From CAG-791 sp003447895 (GTDB taxonomy: Bacteria; Bacillota; Clostridia; Lachnospirales; Lachnospiraceae), in the NCBI GenBank assembly GCA_946620035.1, contig CAMOMX010000002.1:3136-67135 (forward strand): DNA of 64,000 nt, written 5' to 3'. Both the position numbers and the translations under genes were made by a program. The first letter of the stretch is position 1, and every line of letters begins with the position of its first letter. Under the pieces are notes generated by a model. The model did no database searches, had not been told where the DNA came from, and saw only the letters and a list, made by a program, of their open reading frames with translations. Shown here in pieces: positions 33,853 to 42,928 of this stretch.

Positions 33853-34791
33853 TTACTGCTCGCTTTTACTCGTCTGAATGCCGCTTATATCCAGTACCGC
33901 GATCTCCGGCGGGTTGTTGAACCTCGGGATCACATCCTCCGGCGCGCTCAGTCCGCTGGTAATAAAGAGCACCACATCTTCTTTTTCATAGAGCCCGTGA
34001 ACATATTGGGGAAAATACCCCTGCGAGCCTCCGAACACCCCTCCGTAATACGGAAGTACGACTCTTCCGCCGAGAGTGTGGCCGCTGATCACAAGATCGA
34101 CGTCCCATTTCTGACAGGCATCCCCGTAAACAAAACTCTCCGGATCGTTTGCCAGCATCACTTTGAAGGTGTCCGCTTTCCGGAATTTTCTGAGAAAGCG
34201 GAACGTACTCAAATATTTCTTCTTCACTTTCCCCCGAAGGTCCGTAAGCTCATAGGCCTTGTCGTGCATTCCGCCGATCCTCAGCGGAACGCCGTAGAGG
34301 ACGACATCCTTGAACTCCTCGTTAAGGACAATTCCGCCGGCCTTTTCAATGACCCCTCTTAGGGGATCTTCGCCGTCTTCCCCCGCATGATTTCTGACAT
34401 AGCCCACTTCCTGCACTCCGTAGGAGTAGTATACGGGCGCGATCTGCGAAAGGCTCTTCACAAGATCGGAGACCGCCTCCGTATTGTCCGCATCCGGCAT
34501 GATCATATTGCCGCTGATCAGGATGGCATCCGGAGACGTATCGGAGATCTTATTCGCGATCTGCGCGTTTCCGCCCTCAAAGACATAACCGCACAGATCC
34601 GAGAGCACGACAAAGCGGAGAGAATCGTGTGTGATCTCACTCTTCCTGGGTGCTGACGCGTTCTCATCAATACTGTAATAGTGGACTTCCGGGTTGGAAT
34701 AGGACCGCCCCAGCATCCATCTGACCGGAATTCCCACGATGATCGCAAGCACGATCAGCGTGAAAATAAAATCTATCAATTTCCTAATCAT
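33853..34791 (-). CDS. Membrane-anchored metallophosphoesterase-like protein with eroded active site
   Basis: 312 residues. An N-terminal membrane helix (FIFTLIVLAIIVGIPV) precedes a YkuE-like calcineurin fold. The canonical motifs are altered: SDLH reads SDLC (Cys67), GD reads SGNM (Asn95), GNHE reads GVQE (125-128), the HxP motif reads ANDPE (Asn216 region), and GHTHGG reads GHTLGG (Leu240). Asp65 and His238 remain. Loss of most metal ligands suggests a non-catalytic binding or regulatory role. It heads the polysaccharide gene group (rfbC ends 48 bp upstream), so a cell-envelope role is plausible. Confidence 0.85.
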   Translation of the reverse strand: MIRKLIDFIFTLIVLAIIVGIPVRWMLGRSYSNPEVHYYSIDENASAPRKSEITHDSLRFVVLSDLCGYVFEGGNAQIANKISDTSPDAILISGNMIMPDADNTEAVSDLVKSLSQIAPVYYSYGVQEVGYVRNHAGEDGEDPLRGVIEKAGGIVLNEEFKDVVLYGVPLRIGGMHDKAYELTDLRGKVKKKYLSTFRFLRKFRKADTFKVMLANDPESFVYGDACQKWDVDLVISGHTLGGRVVLPYYGGVFGGSQGYFPQYVHGLYEKEDVVLFITSGLSAPEDVIPRFNNPPEIAVLDISGIQTSKSEQ

Positions 34792-34838
34792 CTTCTATCC
34801 TTTACAAGAAACTTTATTGTGATCACCCGCCGCGGGCG

Positions 34839-35462
34839 TCAGTTTCCGGCGCCTTCCCCCGGTTTTTCCCTGAGGTCCGCAAGGCGCCCCCATTTTCTGT
34901 CTCTCTCGCTCAGAATGAGTTTGGACCCGTCCTTCATCCTGTAGCTGTCCGGACAGGCGCTTCCTTCGTACTCTCCCGTGATCTCCGGCCACCTGATTCC
35001 GATTTCCGGGTCATTCCACGCGATTCCGCCTTCATCGCCGGGGTGGTAGAAATCCGTGACCTTATAGCAGAATTCAGCCTGATCGCTGAGGACAAGAAAG
35101 CCGTGCGCGAATCCCTCGGAGATGTACATCTGTTTGCCGTTCTCCTCGGACAAAATATCGCCGAACCACTGCCCGTATGTCGGGCTTCCCGCCCTCAGGT
35201 CAACAGCCACGTCATAGACTTTGCCGCGGATCACTCTCACGAGCTTCCCCTGCGGATGATGGATCTGAAAGTGGAGCCCCCTCAGGACGCCCTTGGTCGA
35301 CATGCTCTGATTATCCTGGACGAATACCATGTCAAGTCCGAACTCCTTCATGTCTCTTGCGTTGTAGGTCTCGACAAAATATCCCCTGTCATCGCCGTGC
35401 TTTGTCGTTTCAATGATATACAGCCCCTCGATCGGTGCCTTTGTAACTTTAATCTGTCCCAT
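34839..35462 (-). CDS. rfbC: dTDP-4-dehydrorhamnose 3,5-epimerase
   Basis: 207-residue cupin epimerase making dTDP-4-keto-L-rhamnose for cell-surface polysaccharide. It shows DDRGYFVETYN, GVLRGLHFQ (catalytic His), KLVRVIRGKVYDVAVDLR and SEGFAHGFLVL. The length is about 20 residues longer than the shortest family members because of a charged C-terminal tail. The other rhamnose genes (rfbA, rfbB, rfbD) are not in the window. It lies 36 bp downstream of the sugar-phosphate transferase gene. Confidence 0.94.
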   Translation of the reverse strand: MGQIKVTKAPIEGLYIIETTKHGDDRGYFVETYNARDMKEFGLDMVFVQDNQSMSTKGVLRGLHFQIHHPQGKLVRVIRGKVYDVAVDLRAGSPTYGQWFGDILSEENGKQMYISEGFAHGFLVLSDQAEFCYKVTDFYHPGDEGGIAWNDPEIGIRWPEITGEYEGSACPDSYRMKDGSKLILSERDRKWGRLADLREKPGEGAGN

Positions 35463-35498
35463 CTTACTTCTCTTTTTGTCTGAACGTTCCCTTGCCGG

Positions 35499-36953
35499 TC
35501 ACTTGGCTCCCTCATGCTTTAAGACTACACCGACTGTCTTAAAGAGGATCTTGAAATCGAGCCAGATGCTCCAGTTCTGTATGTACTCGCGGTCAAGCCT
35601 TACGACCTCTTCGAAATCCGTGATATCGCTTCTTCCGCTGATCTGCCAAAGTCCTGTGATCCCGGGTTTGATACTCATTCTCACTCTGTGATGAAGGTCA
35701 TATTTTTCCCACTCATCGAGCGTCGGAGGCCTCGTTCCGACAAGCGACATCTCGCCCTTAAGGACATTGAAGAACTGCGGAAACTCGTCAATGGATGTCC
35801 GCCTTATAAAGTTTCCGATTCCCGCCGGGTTTCCGTTCTTGTCCTTTTTCTCGGAGCCGATAATGCGCGGGTCGTCGTCCATCTTGAACATCATGCCGTC
35901 GGCAATGTTGTTCTTTTCCATGAGCTGTTTCTTTCTCTCCTCCGCGTCCATGTACATGCTTCGGAATTTATACATATAGAACTGTTTTCCGTTAAGTCCG
36001 ATCCTCTTTTGCTTAAAAAAGATCGGTCCCGGTGACTGGATATAGATCGCAGGTCCGACAAATATACACAGGATCAGCGTGATCGCGCAGCCGACCAGTC
36101 CGCCCGCGATATCCATGATCCTCTTACATACGATCTGCTTGGTCGATACGACCTTGAGGCTGTTCGTCAAAACCCTGTAAGATCCCACTTTGGAGACTTC
36201 CATCGTTCCGTCGCTGTGGGCGTTTAGCGCCTCGAGGCCGTAATGCACAGTAATTCCCATGTCCATGATCGCGTCGATCATATTCATGGGATAAGGCATA
36301 TTGTCAGGCTGATAGACAAACACTTCATCCACCCAGTCGGTCCGGATCAGATTGATGATATCCGTCTCTCTTCCCATGGTGGGGATATCTCTGATCCGGC
36401 GCCCGTTCGCCTCTGTGTCCATCAGATAGACACCGGTGATCCGATAATCCGTATAGACGTTGTCGATCAGGTTATTGACCACCTTCTCGGCCAGAGCCGC
36501 CGATGTCATCACCATCAGCGATTTCTTTCCTTCCTTGACCTTGGCAGAATGGAAAATCCTCTTCTTGTTGAGCTGCCTTATAAAGAAGGAGGCGAAAAGA
36601 TACATCACGACCATGATTCCCGTAAACTTTCGGGAGATCAGATAGATCTGATGCACCATAAACAGAAACAGAATATCCAAAAGCATAAAGCTCACTTCAA
36701 ACCGGAGCACAGCCCCGAATTCTTCGGCTGCCCCTCTTCGAAGGATATTCTTGTAGCTGTTTGTAAACAGGATGACCAGGATCTGGCAGAATGCTAAAAG
36801 CAGCGCCTGATACCTGTAAAGGTAATAGGAATACGGATTCTCAACGCCCATCCATATCCAATAACTCAGAACAAAACATATCTGGAGCATAACGATGTCA
36901 AGTATAATAAAATCAATATGCTTGAGCCAGCCCCGTATTTCTTTCTTGTGCAT
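35499..36953 (-). CDS. Undecaprenyl-phosphate sugar phosphotransferase (WcaJ/WbaP-like)
   Basis: 484-residue polyisoprenyl-phosphate hexose-1-phosphate transferase that starts exopolysaccharide repeat units. About five N-terminal membrane helices (1-130) are followed by a CoA-binding-like Rossmann domain (about 140-260), another hydrophobic helix (VGCAITLILCIFVGPAIY) and the bacterial sugar transferase domain (MYKFRSMYMDAEERK, ISGRSD and DREYIQNWSIWLD). GGGAG precedes the ATG. It lies between the glycosyltransferase and rfbC, in one transcription unit. Confidence 0.94.
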   Translation of the reverse strand: MHKKEIRGWLKHIDFIILDIVMLQICFVLSYWIWMGVENPYSYYLYRYQALLLAFCQILVILFTNSYKNILRRGAAEEFGAVLRFEVSFMLLDILFLFMVHQIYLISRKFTGIMVVMYLFASFFIRQLNKKRIFHSAKVKEGKKSLMVMTSAALAEKVVNNLIDNVYTDYRITGVYLMDTEANGRRIRDIPTMGRETDIINLIRTDWVDEVFVYQPDNMPYPMNMIDAIMDMGITVHYGLEALNAHSDGTMEVSKVGSYRVLTNSLKVVSTKQIVCKRIMDIAGGLVGCAITLILCIFVGPAIYIQSPGPIFFKQKRIGLNGKQFYMYKFRSMYMDAEERKKQLMEKNNIADGMMFKMDDDPRIIGSEKKDKNGNPAGIGNFIRRTSIDEFPQFFNVLKGEMSLVGTRPPTLDEWEKYDLHHRVRMSIKPGITGLWQISGRSDITDFEEVVRLDREYIQNWSIWLDFKILFKTVGVVLKHEGAK

Positions 36954-36976
36954 ATTAAATACTCCCTGCTGCCGCC

Positions 36977-38014
36977 TCAGTTGAATCCGAAGATTCCGCG
37001 GGCAATGCTGTAAACAGCTTTAATAACAGTTCTTCCTCCCTTTCCCGGAAGATGGAGAACTGTGCCGAATAACCCATATCTCATCTTTTTGAACAGTTCG
37101 GGATCCTTTTTCTCCAGATAGTCCCATACATCGTTCATGATCGCCAGCTTGTCCTGCTCGCCCGAGCAGACAGCCAGGACCGATGTGATCGAGGTGATGA
37201 TCTCCAGATAGTTATACATATACTTGTACATCTGGCTCTTTTTCTCAATCCTGCCCGACTTTACGTTGTCGGAAAAATAGTCGATCATGATCTTGTTGAC
37301 CCGCGCCTGCTGGTCAAGTCTCTCTGTCATGACTTCCTGATTGACTGACTGATCGTCTCTTCCGATAAAATAGTAGTAGAAGTTAACATCGAGATAGTAC
37401 ATGTTCTTTACATACGGCATGGGATTGAACACATAGATGTTGTCCACATAGAAGCAGTGCTCCGGAAGACGAAGTCCGCTTTGCCTAAGGAGCTCTGTCC
37501 TGTAGATCACGGAGTGCATGAGAATATACTGCCCTTTGCGGAACCGCTTCGTCTCCTCCCAGGAGAATACCCGGCCCTGGGGCAGCGCTTTCCGGTACTC
37601 CATCACCTTCTTGTGGGAAGCCCCTTCCTTGTCGTATACGAAATTGCTGATCAAAAGGTCCAGAGACTCTTCCTGACCTGCACCGCTGTACTCTCTGAGC
37701 GTATCAAGAATCATCTTGAAAGCGCTCGCCTTCAATTTGTCATCACTGTCCACCACTTTGAAATACAGTCCGGTGGCGTTCTCGATTCCGGTATTGACTG
37801 CGCCGCCATGCCCCTTATTGGGCTGGTGGATCGCCCTGATCATTCCCGGATGTTCCTTCTCCAGCCTGTCGGCGATCTCCGCCGTCTTATCCTTAGATCC
37901 GTCATCGACAATCAGGATCTCCACTTCCTCGCCGCCTGCAAGTAGTGACTCGACGCATTTTTCCATGTAGTCCTGAGAATTATAGCAGGGTACGGCAATG
38001 GTTAATAGCTTCAT
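36977..38014 (-). CDS. Family 2 glycosyltransferase
   Basis: 345 residues with an inverting GT-A fold: IAVPCYNSQDYMEKCVESL at the N terminus, IVDDGSKD, GGAVNTGIENATG and the VVDSDD metal-binding DxD. The C-terminal part is helical. Sugar donor and acceptor are unknown. It starts the polysaccharide group downstream of an extended -10 promoter and precedes the initiating sugar transferase by 23 bp. Confidence 0.92.
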   Translation of the reverse strand: MKLLTIAVPCYNSQDYMEKCVESLLAGGEEVEILIVDDGSKDKTAEIADRLEKEHPGMIRAIHQPNKGHGGAVNTGIENATGLYFKVVDSDDKLKASAFKMILDTLREYSGAGQEESLDLLISNFVYDKEGASHKKVMEYRKALPQGRVFSWEETKRFRKGQYILMHSVIYRTELLRQSGLRLPEHCFYVDNIYVFNPMPYVKNMYYLDVNFYYYFIGRDDQSVNQEVMTERLDQQARVNKIMIDYFSDNVKSGRIEKKSQMYKYMYNYLEIITSITSVLAVCSGEQDKLAIMNDVWDYLEKKDPELFKKMRYGLFGTVLHLPGKGGRTVIKAVYSIARGIFGFN

Positions 38015-38049
38015 TAGCTTTTCCTTCCTTTTAACAATACTGGCTTAAT

Positions 38050-38055
38050 ATTATA
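38050..38055 (-). promoter_or_regulatory. -10 of promoter for the polysaccharide genes
   Basis: Minus-strand TGGTATAAT (hexamer 38050-38055), about 35 bp before the glycosyltransferase start. A TTGACA lies too close (8 bp) to serve as its -35. Confidence 0.6.
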
Positions 38056-38092
38056 CCATATCTTGTCAAATAAGCCACATCCGATCTTCTGC

Positions 38093-39193
38093 TCAGCGCC
38101 TTTGCGCACCGGCATTCTCCGCCGGGAGCCTTACAAGGTACGCGCTGAAAGCGGAGGGCACGCAGTATTTTTCCCGGATTTCCTCCGCGTCCGCCATAAT
38201 AAAAGGGATCCTGTCCTCGTAAAAGGAATCCGCCTGTACTTCATACCCTGTCATTTTCCAGATCTTGTGGGTAAACACATGCTCAGCATCACACAGCTTC
38301 GTGATGCGAAGAGGTTCCACGCTGTGTTCGCGGAGCCATCCGGCCGCCTCCTCAGCGCTCAGGATCCCCTTTTCGTTGGGAAACTCATAAAGACCTGCCA
38401 AAAGACCTCTGCCGGGCCTTTTTCTCACGGCGGTCTTCTCTCCGCTCCTGATCACAAATACTGTCAGGTGCTCTGTCTTCTTTTCCTTTTTGTCCGGCAT
38501 GACCGGGTATTGAGCTTCGCGGCCGCTCCGTTCCGTGTGCGCCCTGCAAAGCCCTGCCAGAGGGCAGCTCCCGCAGAGCGGCTGCGTGTTCGGAAGGCAC
38601 ACAGTTGCTCCCAGGTCCATGAGCGCCTGGTTGAAATTCCCGCACTGCCCTTCCCCCGAATCCCTTTCCGGCTCCGGCATCCGCTCCTTATAGAATGAAA
38701 ATGCCGATTGAAAGGCCTTGGGATCCCGGATATTCGCCCCGTATCTCTCCAGTCTTGCGTAGACGCGAAGGAGGTTTCCGTCAACCGCGGGGATCCGCTC
38801 ACCGAACGCGATCGAGGCGATCGCGGCTGACGTGTACTTTCCGATTCCCGGGAGCTTTACGAGTCTCCCGCTGTCGGAGGGAATCTGCCCGTCATATTTT
38901 TCCATGATCTCCACTGCCGCGCGGTGGAGGTTCCTGACCCGGCTGTAGTAGCCAAGTCCCTCCCAGAGCTTCAGGCAGGTATCCTCACCCGCTTCCGCCA
39001 GCGCCTTCACATCCGGAAGAACGCCCAGAAAACGCTCATAGTAAGGGATGACCGCAGAGGCCCTGGTCTGCTGGAGCATGATCTCCGACAGCCACACATG
39101 ATACGGCGTCGGCTCCTCTCTCCAGGGCAGGTTTCTCTTATTTTTCTGATACCATTTCAGAAGATTGTCCGATAATTCGCTCACATTCTTCAC
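38093..39193 (-). CDS. mutY: A/G-specific adenine glycosylase
   Basis: Removes adenine mispaired with 8-oxoguanine. The 366-residue protein has EIMLQQTRASAVIPYYERF, the helix-hairpin-helix LPGIGKYTSAAI with catalytic Asp in AVDGNLLRV, and the cluster loop CLPNTQPLCGSCPLAGLC (CX6... CX2CX5C). A C-terminal NUDIX-like 8-oxoG recognition domain covers about 230-350. The start is GTG at 39193, overlapping the holA stop codon (GTGA). Confidence 0.96.
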   Translation of the reverse strand: MKNVSELSDNLLKWYQKNKRNLPWREEPTPYHVWLSEIMLQQTRASAVIPYYERFLGVLPDVKALAEAGEDTCLKLWEGLGYYSRVRNLHRAAVEIMEKYDGQIPSDSGRLVKLPGIGKYTSAAIASIAFGERIPAVDGNLLRVYARLERYGANIRDPKAFQSAFSFYKERMPEPERDSGEGQCGNFNQALMDLGATVCLPNTQPLCGSCPLAGLCRAHTERSGREAQYPVMPDKKEKKTEHLTVFVIRSGEKTAVRKRPGRGLLAGLYEFPNEKGILSAEEAAGWLREHSVEPLRITKLCDAEHVFTHKIWKMTGYEVQADSFYEDRIPFIMADAEEIREKYCVPSAFSAYLVRLPAENAGAQRR

Positions 39194-40287
39194 TCTCCCC
39201 CCCGGGCCGAGTGCCTGACGATGATCATCTGGGCGGCGAAGTCCGCGTCCATCCTTCCGCTTTTACTCTCGTAATCCGCTTCCGCGCACTCCTCCAGCGC
39301 TTCCATCAGTTCGTCCGTCGAATAGAACCTGAGCGCGGGTTTATATTTTTTCGAAACTATATAAGGGGGCAGACCGATCTTCTTCGCGATCTCGGAATCC
39401 GCCATTTTCCCGCTCATCTCCTTGATCTTAAGAAGCTGTGAGAATTGTCTCCTCATCAAAGTGATGATGACCTGGGGCGGCGTCCTCAGCGCATAGAGCT
39501 CCATGTAGACAGAGAGCGCTTTCTTTCGGTCCCTCATGGCGATCGCCTCGATCATCTCAAAGATCCTGTCCTTGATCCTGGGGCTGCACACCTCCCGGAT
39601 CTCCTTTTCGGTGATCTCTTTTTTGCCAAGGCAGTAACAGCAGAGCTTCTCCGCTTCCGACGCGATACCCATCATATCGTCCCCGGTGTAATCGAGAAAG
39701 ACAGCGAGCGTCCTTCCCGAGACGGCAAGTCCCGACTTTCGAAAGAGCCCTCCCGCCCAGGCGCGCAGGTCTGCCTCCTCGGGCGTCGTACACTCGAGGA
39801 TCTCTCCGGTATTATCTTTTCGGCATTTGTCGATTGCCTTGTAGAGCCTGCCCCTCTTGTCAGCGCTCTCCTCGACAAAGATCAGCGCAGTGGATTCCGG
39901 AATCTCCGGTATAAAATCGGCAAGCTTCTCCGCCTCCGCGGCGATGGCCGCGGAAGTCCTGGTCCCCTTTGCTGTCTTCGAGGCGGATTTGGGGTTCAAA
40001 AGCCCCGTGTTCTCAAGTACGATCACCCTTCTGTCCGCAAAGAAGGGAAGGGTCATGGCCATCTCTGTGATCTCTCTGGCTGTGACATCCGATCCGCTGT
40101 AGCGGGACAGATTCATGGCGTCTCCGTCGCCCATCAGCGCCTTAACAAGCTTCTCCTTGTTCTGAAGGCGCAGATAGGCCTGCTCTCCGCTGAGAAGATA
40201 GACGCGCCTGTAATCACCGCTTTTGAGCTCTTCATTCAGTTTTCTCTGTGCGGATGCGAAATCCGGCTTCGTTGCCTTTGCAGCCAT
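39190..40287 (-). CDS. holA: DNA polymerase III subunit delta
   Basis: 365-residue clamp-loader delta subunit. It shows VYLLSGEQAYLRLQNKE, MTLPFFADRRVIVLEN and a C-terminal collar domain (LLKIKEMSGKMADSEIAKK and LPPYIVSKK). It opens the sliding clamp in the replisome. AGGTGA precedes the ATG. It overlaps mutY by 4 bp and lies downstream of comEC; holA beside comEC is the usual order in Firmicutes. Confidence 0.93.
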   Translation of the reverse strand: MAAKATKPDFASAQRKLNEELKSGDYRRVYLLSGEQAYLRLQNKEKLVKALMGDGDAMNLSRYSGSDVTAREITEMAMTLPFFADRRVIVLENTGLLNPKSASKTAKGTRTSAAIAAEAEKLADFIPEIPESTALIFVEESADKRGRLYKAIDKCRKDNTGEILECTTPEEADLRAWAGGLFRKSGLAVSGRTLAVFLDYTGDDMMGIASEAEKLCCYCLGKKEITEKEIREVCSPRIKDRIFEMIEAIAMRDRKKALSVYMELYALRTPPQVIITLMRRQFSQLLKIKEMSGKMADSEIAKKIGLPPYIVSKKYKPALRFYSTDELMEALEECAEADYESKSGRMDADFAAQMIIVRHSARGGE

Positions 40288-40347
40288 TTAGTCACCTGCA
40301 TTGTTCTTTTTCATTACTTCATTGAAAGACATTCGTACCGATTTGTC

Positions 40348-40435
40348 AATAAAATGTCCCGACAGAATAGATTCCCCTGCCATCCCGTCAGATATCCGCC
40401 ACAAATTATTCATAAAATGTCTGAACAGAATATCC
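40348..40435. repeat. Imperfect direct repeat at the comEC-holA junction
   Basis: ATAAAATGTCCCGACAGAATA (about 40351-40371) recurs as ATAAAATGTCTGAACAGAATA (about 40411-40431), with similar C-rich sequence after each. One copy lies over the end of comEC. Confidence 0.6.
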
Positions 40436-42685
40436 CCGCCTTCCGTCTGTCGTCACACAGATCTGTCCTTCCTTCCTCGTGTCATAAATTCTCATTCCGG
40501 CCTCCTCGAGGCGCTCCACGGTCTCCGCCGCGGGATGCCCGTATCGGTTTCCTTTCCCGCAGGAGATCAGCGCCGCGTCGGCAAAGATCCTGTCCAGAAA
40601 TGCCTGCGTCGTCCCTCCCGCGCTCCCGTGATGGGCCGCTTTCAGAATATCGACATGAATCTCCCGGTCTCCCAGGTAAGCCAGCAGATCTGCCTCCCCC
40701 CGGTTTTCCAGATCCCCTGTCAGGATTGCTCCGAAATTCCCGTATGTGAGCTGAAGGACCACGGAATACTCGTTGGCGTCCTCATAAGAGGCGTTCTTCG
40801 CCGGGTGTATGCATTGCAGAATGAGTTCTCCATCTGTGAAAGTCATTCCCCGGTACAGATAGCTGATCGGAATTCCTTTTCGGTCGCAGATCTCCTCGAT
40901 CTTCAGATAGGTTTCACCCTTTCGCTCCTGTAGAACCGACGGCAGCGCGATATTTTGGATCCGGATTCCTCCCGGCTCATCCGACTGCTCGAGGAGTTCC
41001 AAAAGCCCGCTGCAATGGTCCAGGTCATCGTGGGTCAAAATGCAGTAGTCAATTCCTGAGATGCCGTGACAGCGAAGGAACGGGATCTCTATATTCTCTC
41101 CGACACTGTTTTTGGAGGAGCTTCCCCCATCGATCAGGATCGTACATTTTCCCTTCTCATCCCTGGTCCGTACGCAGATTCCGTCTCCCTGCCCTACATC
41201 CAGCATGTAAAGGGCAAAGGGAGGCTCATAGCGAAGCCCTAAGAGCAGTGTCACTGCCACCGCCATACAGGCAAAGTGCACAGCACTTCTTTTCTTGTTC
41301 GGGATTTCCCGAAGATTCCTGTCCAGGACTACGGTTCCGATCAGCGCGAAGTAGACAGCGATCACCAAGGCGGGAGGCCTTCCCGGTGTCAAGGTGCTCA
41401 AGGGGAGCTTTTCGGTAAGTGTGCACAGCTTTTCATAGAAAAGCAGAATCAGGACAGGCAGTTCTCCGACTATGCCCGCGCCGGTTTGTGAAACTGCACT
41501 TAACCATAACCCGGTCGGGAGCATTCCGGCGATCACCCCAAGAAGCAGGGACAGACCCCCGCTGACTATGATCCCGGGAGCCAGAAAGATCACGATCACA
41601 TTCAACAAAACGCTGTAGAGCGGAAAGGTGTAGAAAAAAAGGAGCTGCACCGGAAGTGTAAAGAGAGGGATCGCAAGCGGCTTGGCCGCTTTTGGGATCA
41701 CGGGAATGAGAAGCGCCGCTGCCGCCACCGCGGCAAAAGAAAACAGAAATCCGCTGTGGAGAAGATAACATGGCTGTTCGATCAGCATCAGTGCCATAGC
41801 GATCGACATGGCCGTCAGCATGTCGTAGGTCCTTCCGACAGCTCTTGCGCACATACGAAGGCCAAACATGACAAGTGCCCTCACGCAGGACGTGTGCATG
41901 CCCGTCATGACACCGTACAGGTAAAGCAAAGCGACAGAAATCCAGCAAGCTGCCGGGGCGGGCACTCTGCCCTTTCGAAGGGACATATAGATACCTGATC
42001 CGATCAGGGAGATGTGAAGGCCCGATATACAGAGCACATGCACGATCCCGGACATCTGAAACCGCTCCTTGAGCGCCGGATCCACAAGACTCGTCTGTCC
42101 AAGAAGAATCGCCTTGAGGGCCGACGCGGCAGTCATTCCCCGTTCCCCCTTCCCTTCATAAATCGCATCGATCCGCTCCGACAGGAAGCTCCTGATCCCG
42201 TACATTGTGGACTTAACAGGATTCTTTTCAGCGGTATATGCAGTGACGGATGCTTCATCAAGAGAAAACAAATATCCCTGAATGCAGCTGTTATAAAGAA
42301 AGGGATCATATTCGCCGTCATTGGAAGCCCTTCGAAACAGCTTCAGCTTCCCCCTGATCCTGATAAGGGATCCGATCCGCGCCATATCCTCCTGCCTGTC
42401 AAGGTTGTCCCTGATCCTGCACAGAGCTTTATCCCCGCGGCGCACCTCTATCCTGATACCTTCCGGTATACCGGAATCAACGGTGAAATCCTCGAGCGTC
42501 AGGTTCAGATACAGCTCCCCGTCCGATGACGATACAGCTCTCTCTATCCACCCGACAGTCCCAAGAAGGGTCACATAGCGTCCCTCAGCCTTTTCTGTAA
42601 CGGTAGGTGAAGGCGGCACCAAATAAATACTGATTGCAGTAAAGACTGCAAAGAGCACGGCAAGAAGGCAAAGAGGTCTTCGCAA
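40406..42685 (-). CDS. comEC: ComEC/Rec2 DNA internalisation protein
   Basis: 759 residues. An N-terminal OB-like DUF4131 region is followed by the competence domain with about ten membrane helices (SGIVHVLCISGLHISLIGSGIYMSL is the family core). The C-terminal metallo-beta-lactamase domain contains MLDVGQGDGICVRT, DGGSSS, HDDLDHCSG and ILKAAHHGSAG. It forms the channel for single-stranded DNA uptake and may trim the non-transported strand. The start is TTG at 42685, five bases after AGGAGG. The 3' end contains an imperfect direct repeat with the following spacer. Confidence 0.95.
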   Translation of the reverse strand: MRRPLCLLAVLFAVFTAISIYLVPPSPTVTEKAEGRYVTLLGTVGWIERAVSSSDGELYLNLTLEDFTVDSGIPEGIRIEVRRGDKALCRIRDNLDRQEDMARIGSLIRIRGKLKLFRRASNDGEYDPFLYNSCIQGYLFSLDEASVTAYTAEKNPVKSTMYGIRSFLSERIDAIYEGKGERGMTAASALKAILLGQTSLVDPALKERFQMSGIVHVLCISGLHISLIGSGIYMSLRKGRVPAPAACWISVALLYLYGVMTGMHTSCVRALVMFGLRMCARAVGRTYDMLTAMSIAMALMLIEQPCYLLHSGFLFSFAAVAAAALLIPVIPKAAKPLAIPLFTLPVQLLFFYTFPLYSVLLNVIVIFLAPGIIVSGGLSLLLGVIAGMLPTGLWLSAVSQTGAGIVGELPVLILLFYEKLCTLTEKLPLSTLTPGRPPALVIAVYFALIGTVVLDRNLREIPNKKRSAVHFACMAVAVTLLLGLRYEPPFALYMLDVGQGDGICVRTRDEKGKCTILIDGGSSSKNSVGENIEIPFLRCHGISGIDYCILTHDDLDHCSGLLELLEQSDEPGGIRIQNIALPSVLQERKGETYLKIEEICDRKGIPISYLYRGMTFTDGELILQCIHPAKNASYEDANEYSVVLQLTYGNFGAILTGDLENRGEADLLAYLGDREIHVDILKAAHHGSAGGTTQAFLDRIFADAALISCGKGNRYGHPAAETVERLEEAGMRIYDTRKEGQICVTTDGRRGYSVQTFYE

Positions 42686-42873
42686 TTTTTCCTCCTACGC
42701 GTCCGCTTTCCTATAGCGGAAGAAATTGAGATGATGGAATCATTGCGCCGGAACCGGCACAGACTGGACCGAACGGTCCGAATACGGTAATGATAAATCT
42801 GATTCCGCCTGTTTTCAAGGGCAATTCCTGCGTGATGGTAAATCTGCTTCAAGAGATTCCCCTTCAAATCTTT

Positions 42874-42917
42874 CATTGGCTGCCTGGATCACCTGTTCCG
42901 GAACGATCTTCATTTCT
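42874..42917 (-). pseudogene. Possible remnant of a GerMN-like gene
   Basis: This 44-bp stretch matches 43794-43837 inside the neighbouring GerMN lipoprotein gene at about 35 of 44 positions and reads KIVPEQVIQAANERF against RIVLEQVIQGPNGSF. The similarity does not clearly extend. It may be a decayed duplication, or chance; the rest of 42686-42928 shows no gene. Confidence 0.35.
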
Positions 42918-42928
42918 GTTTCATCGCT

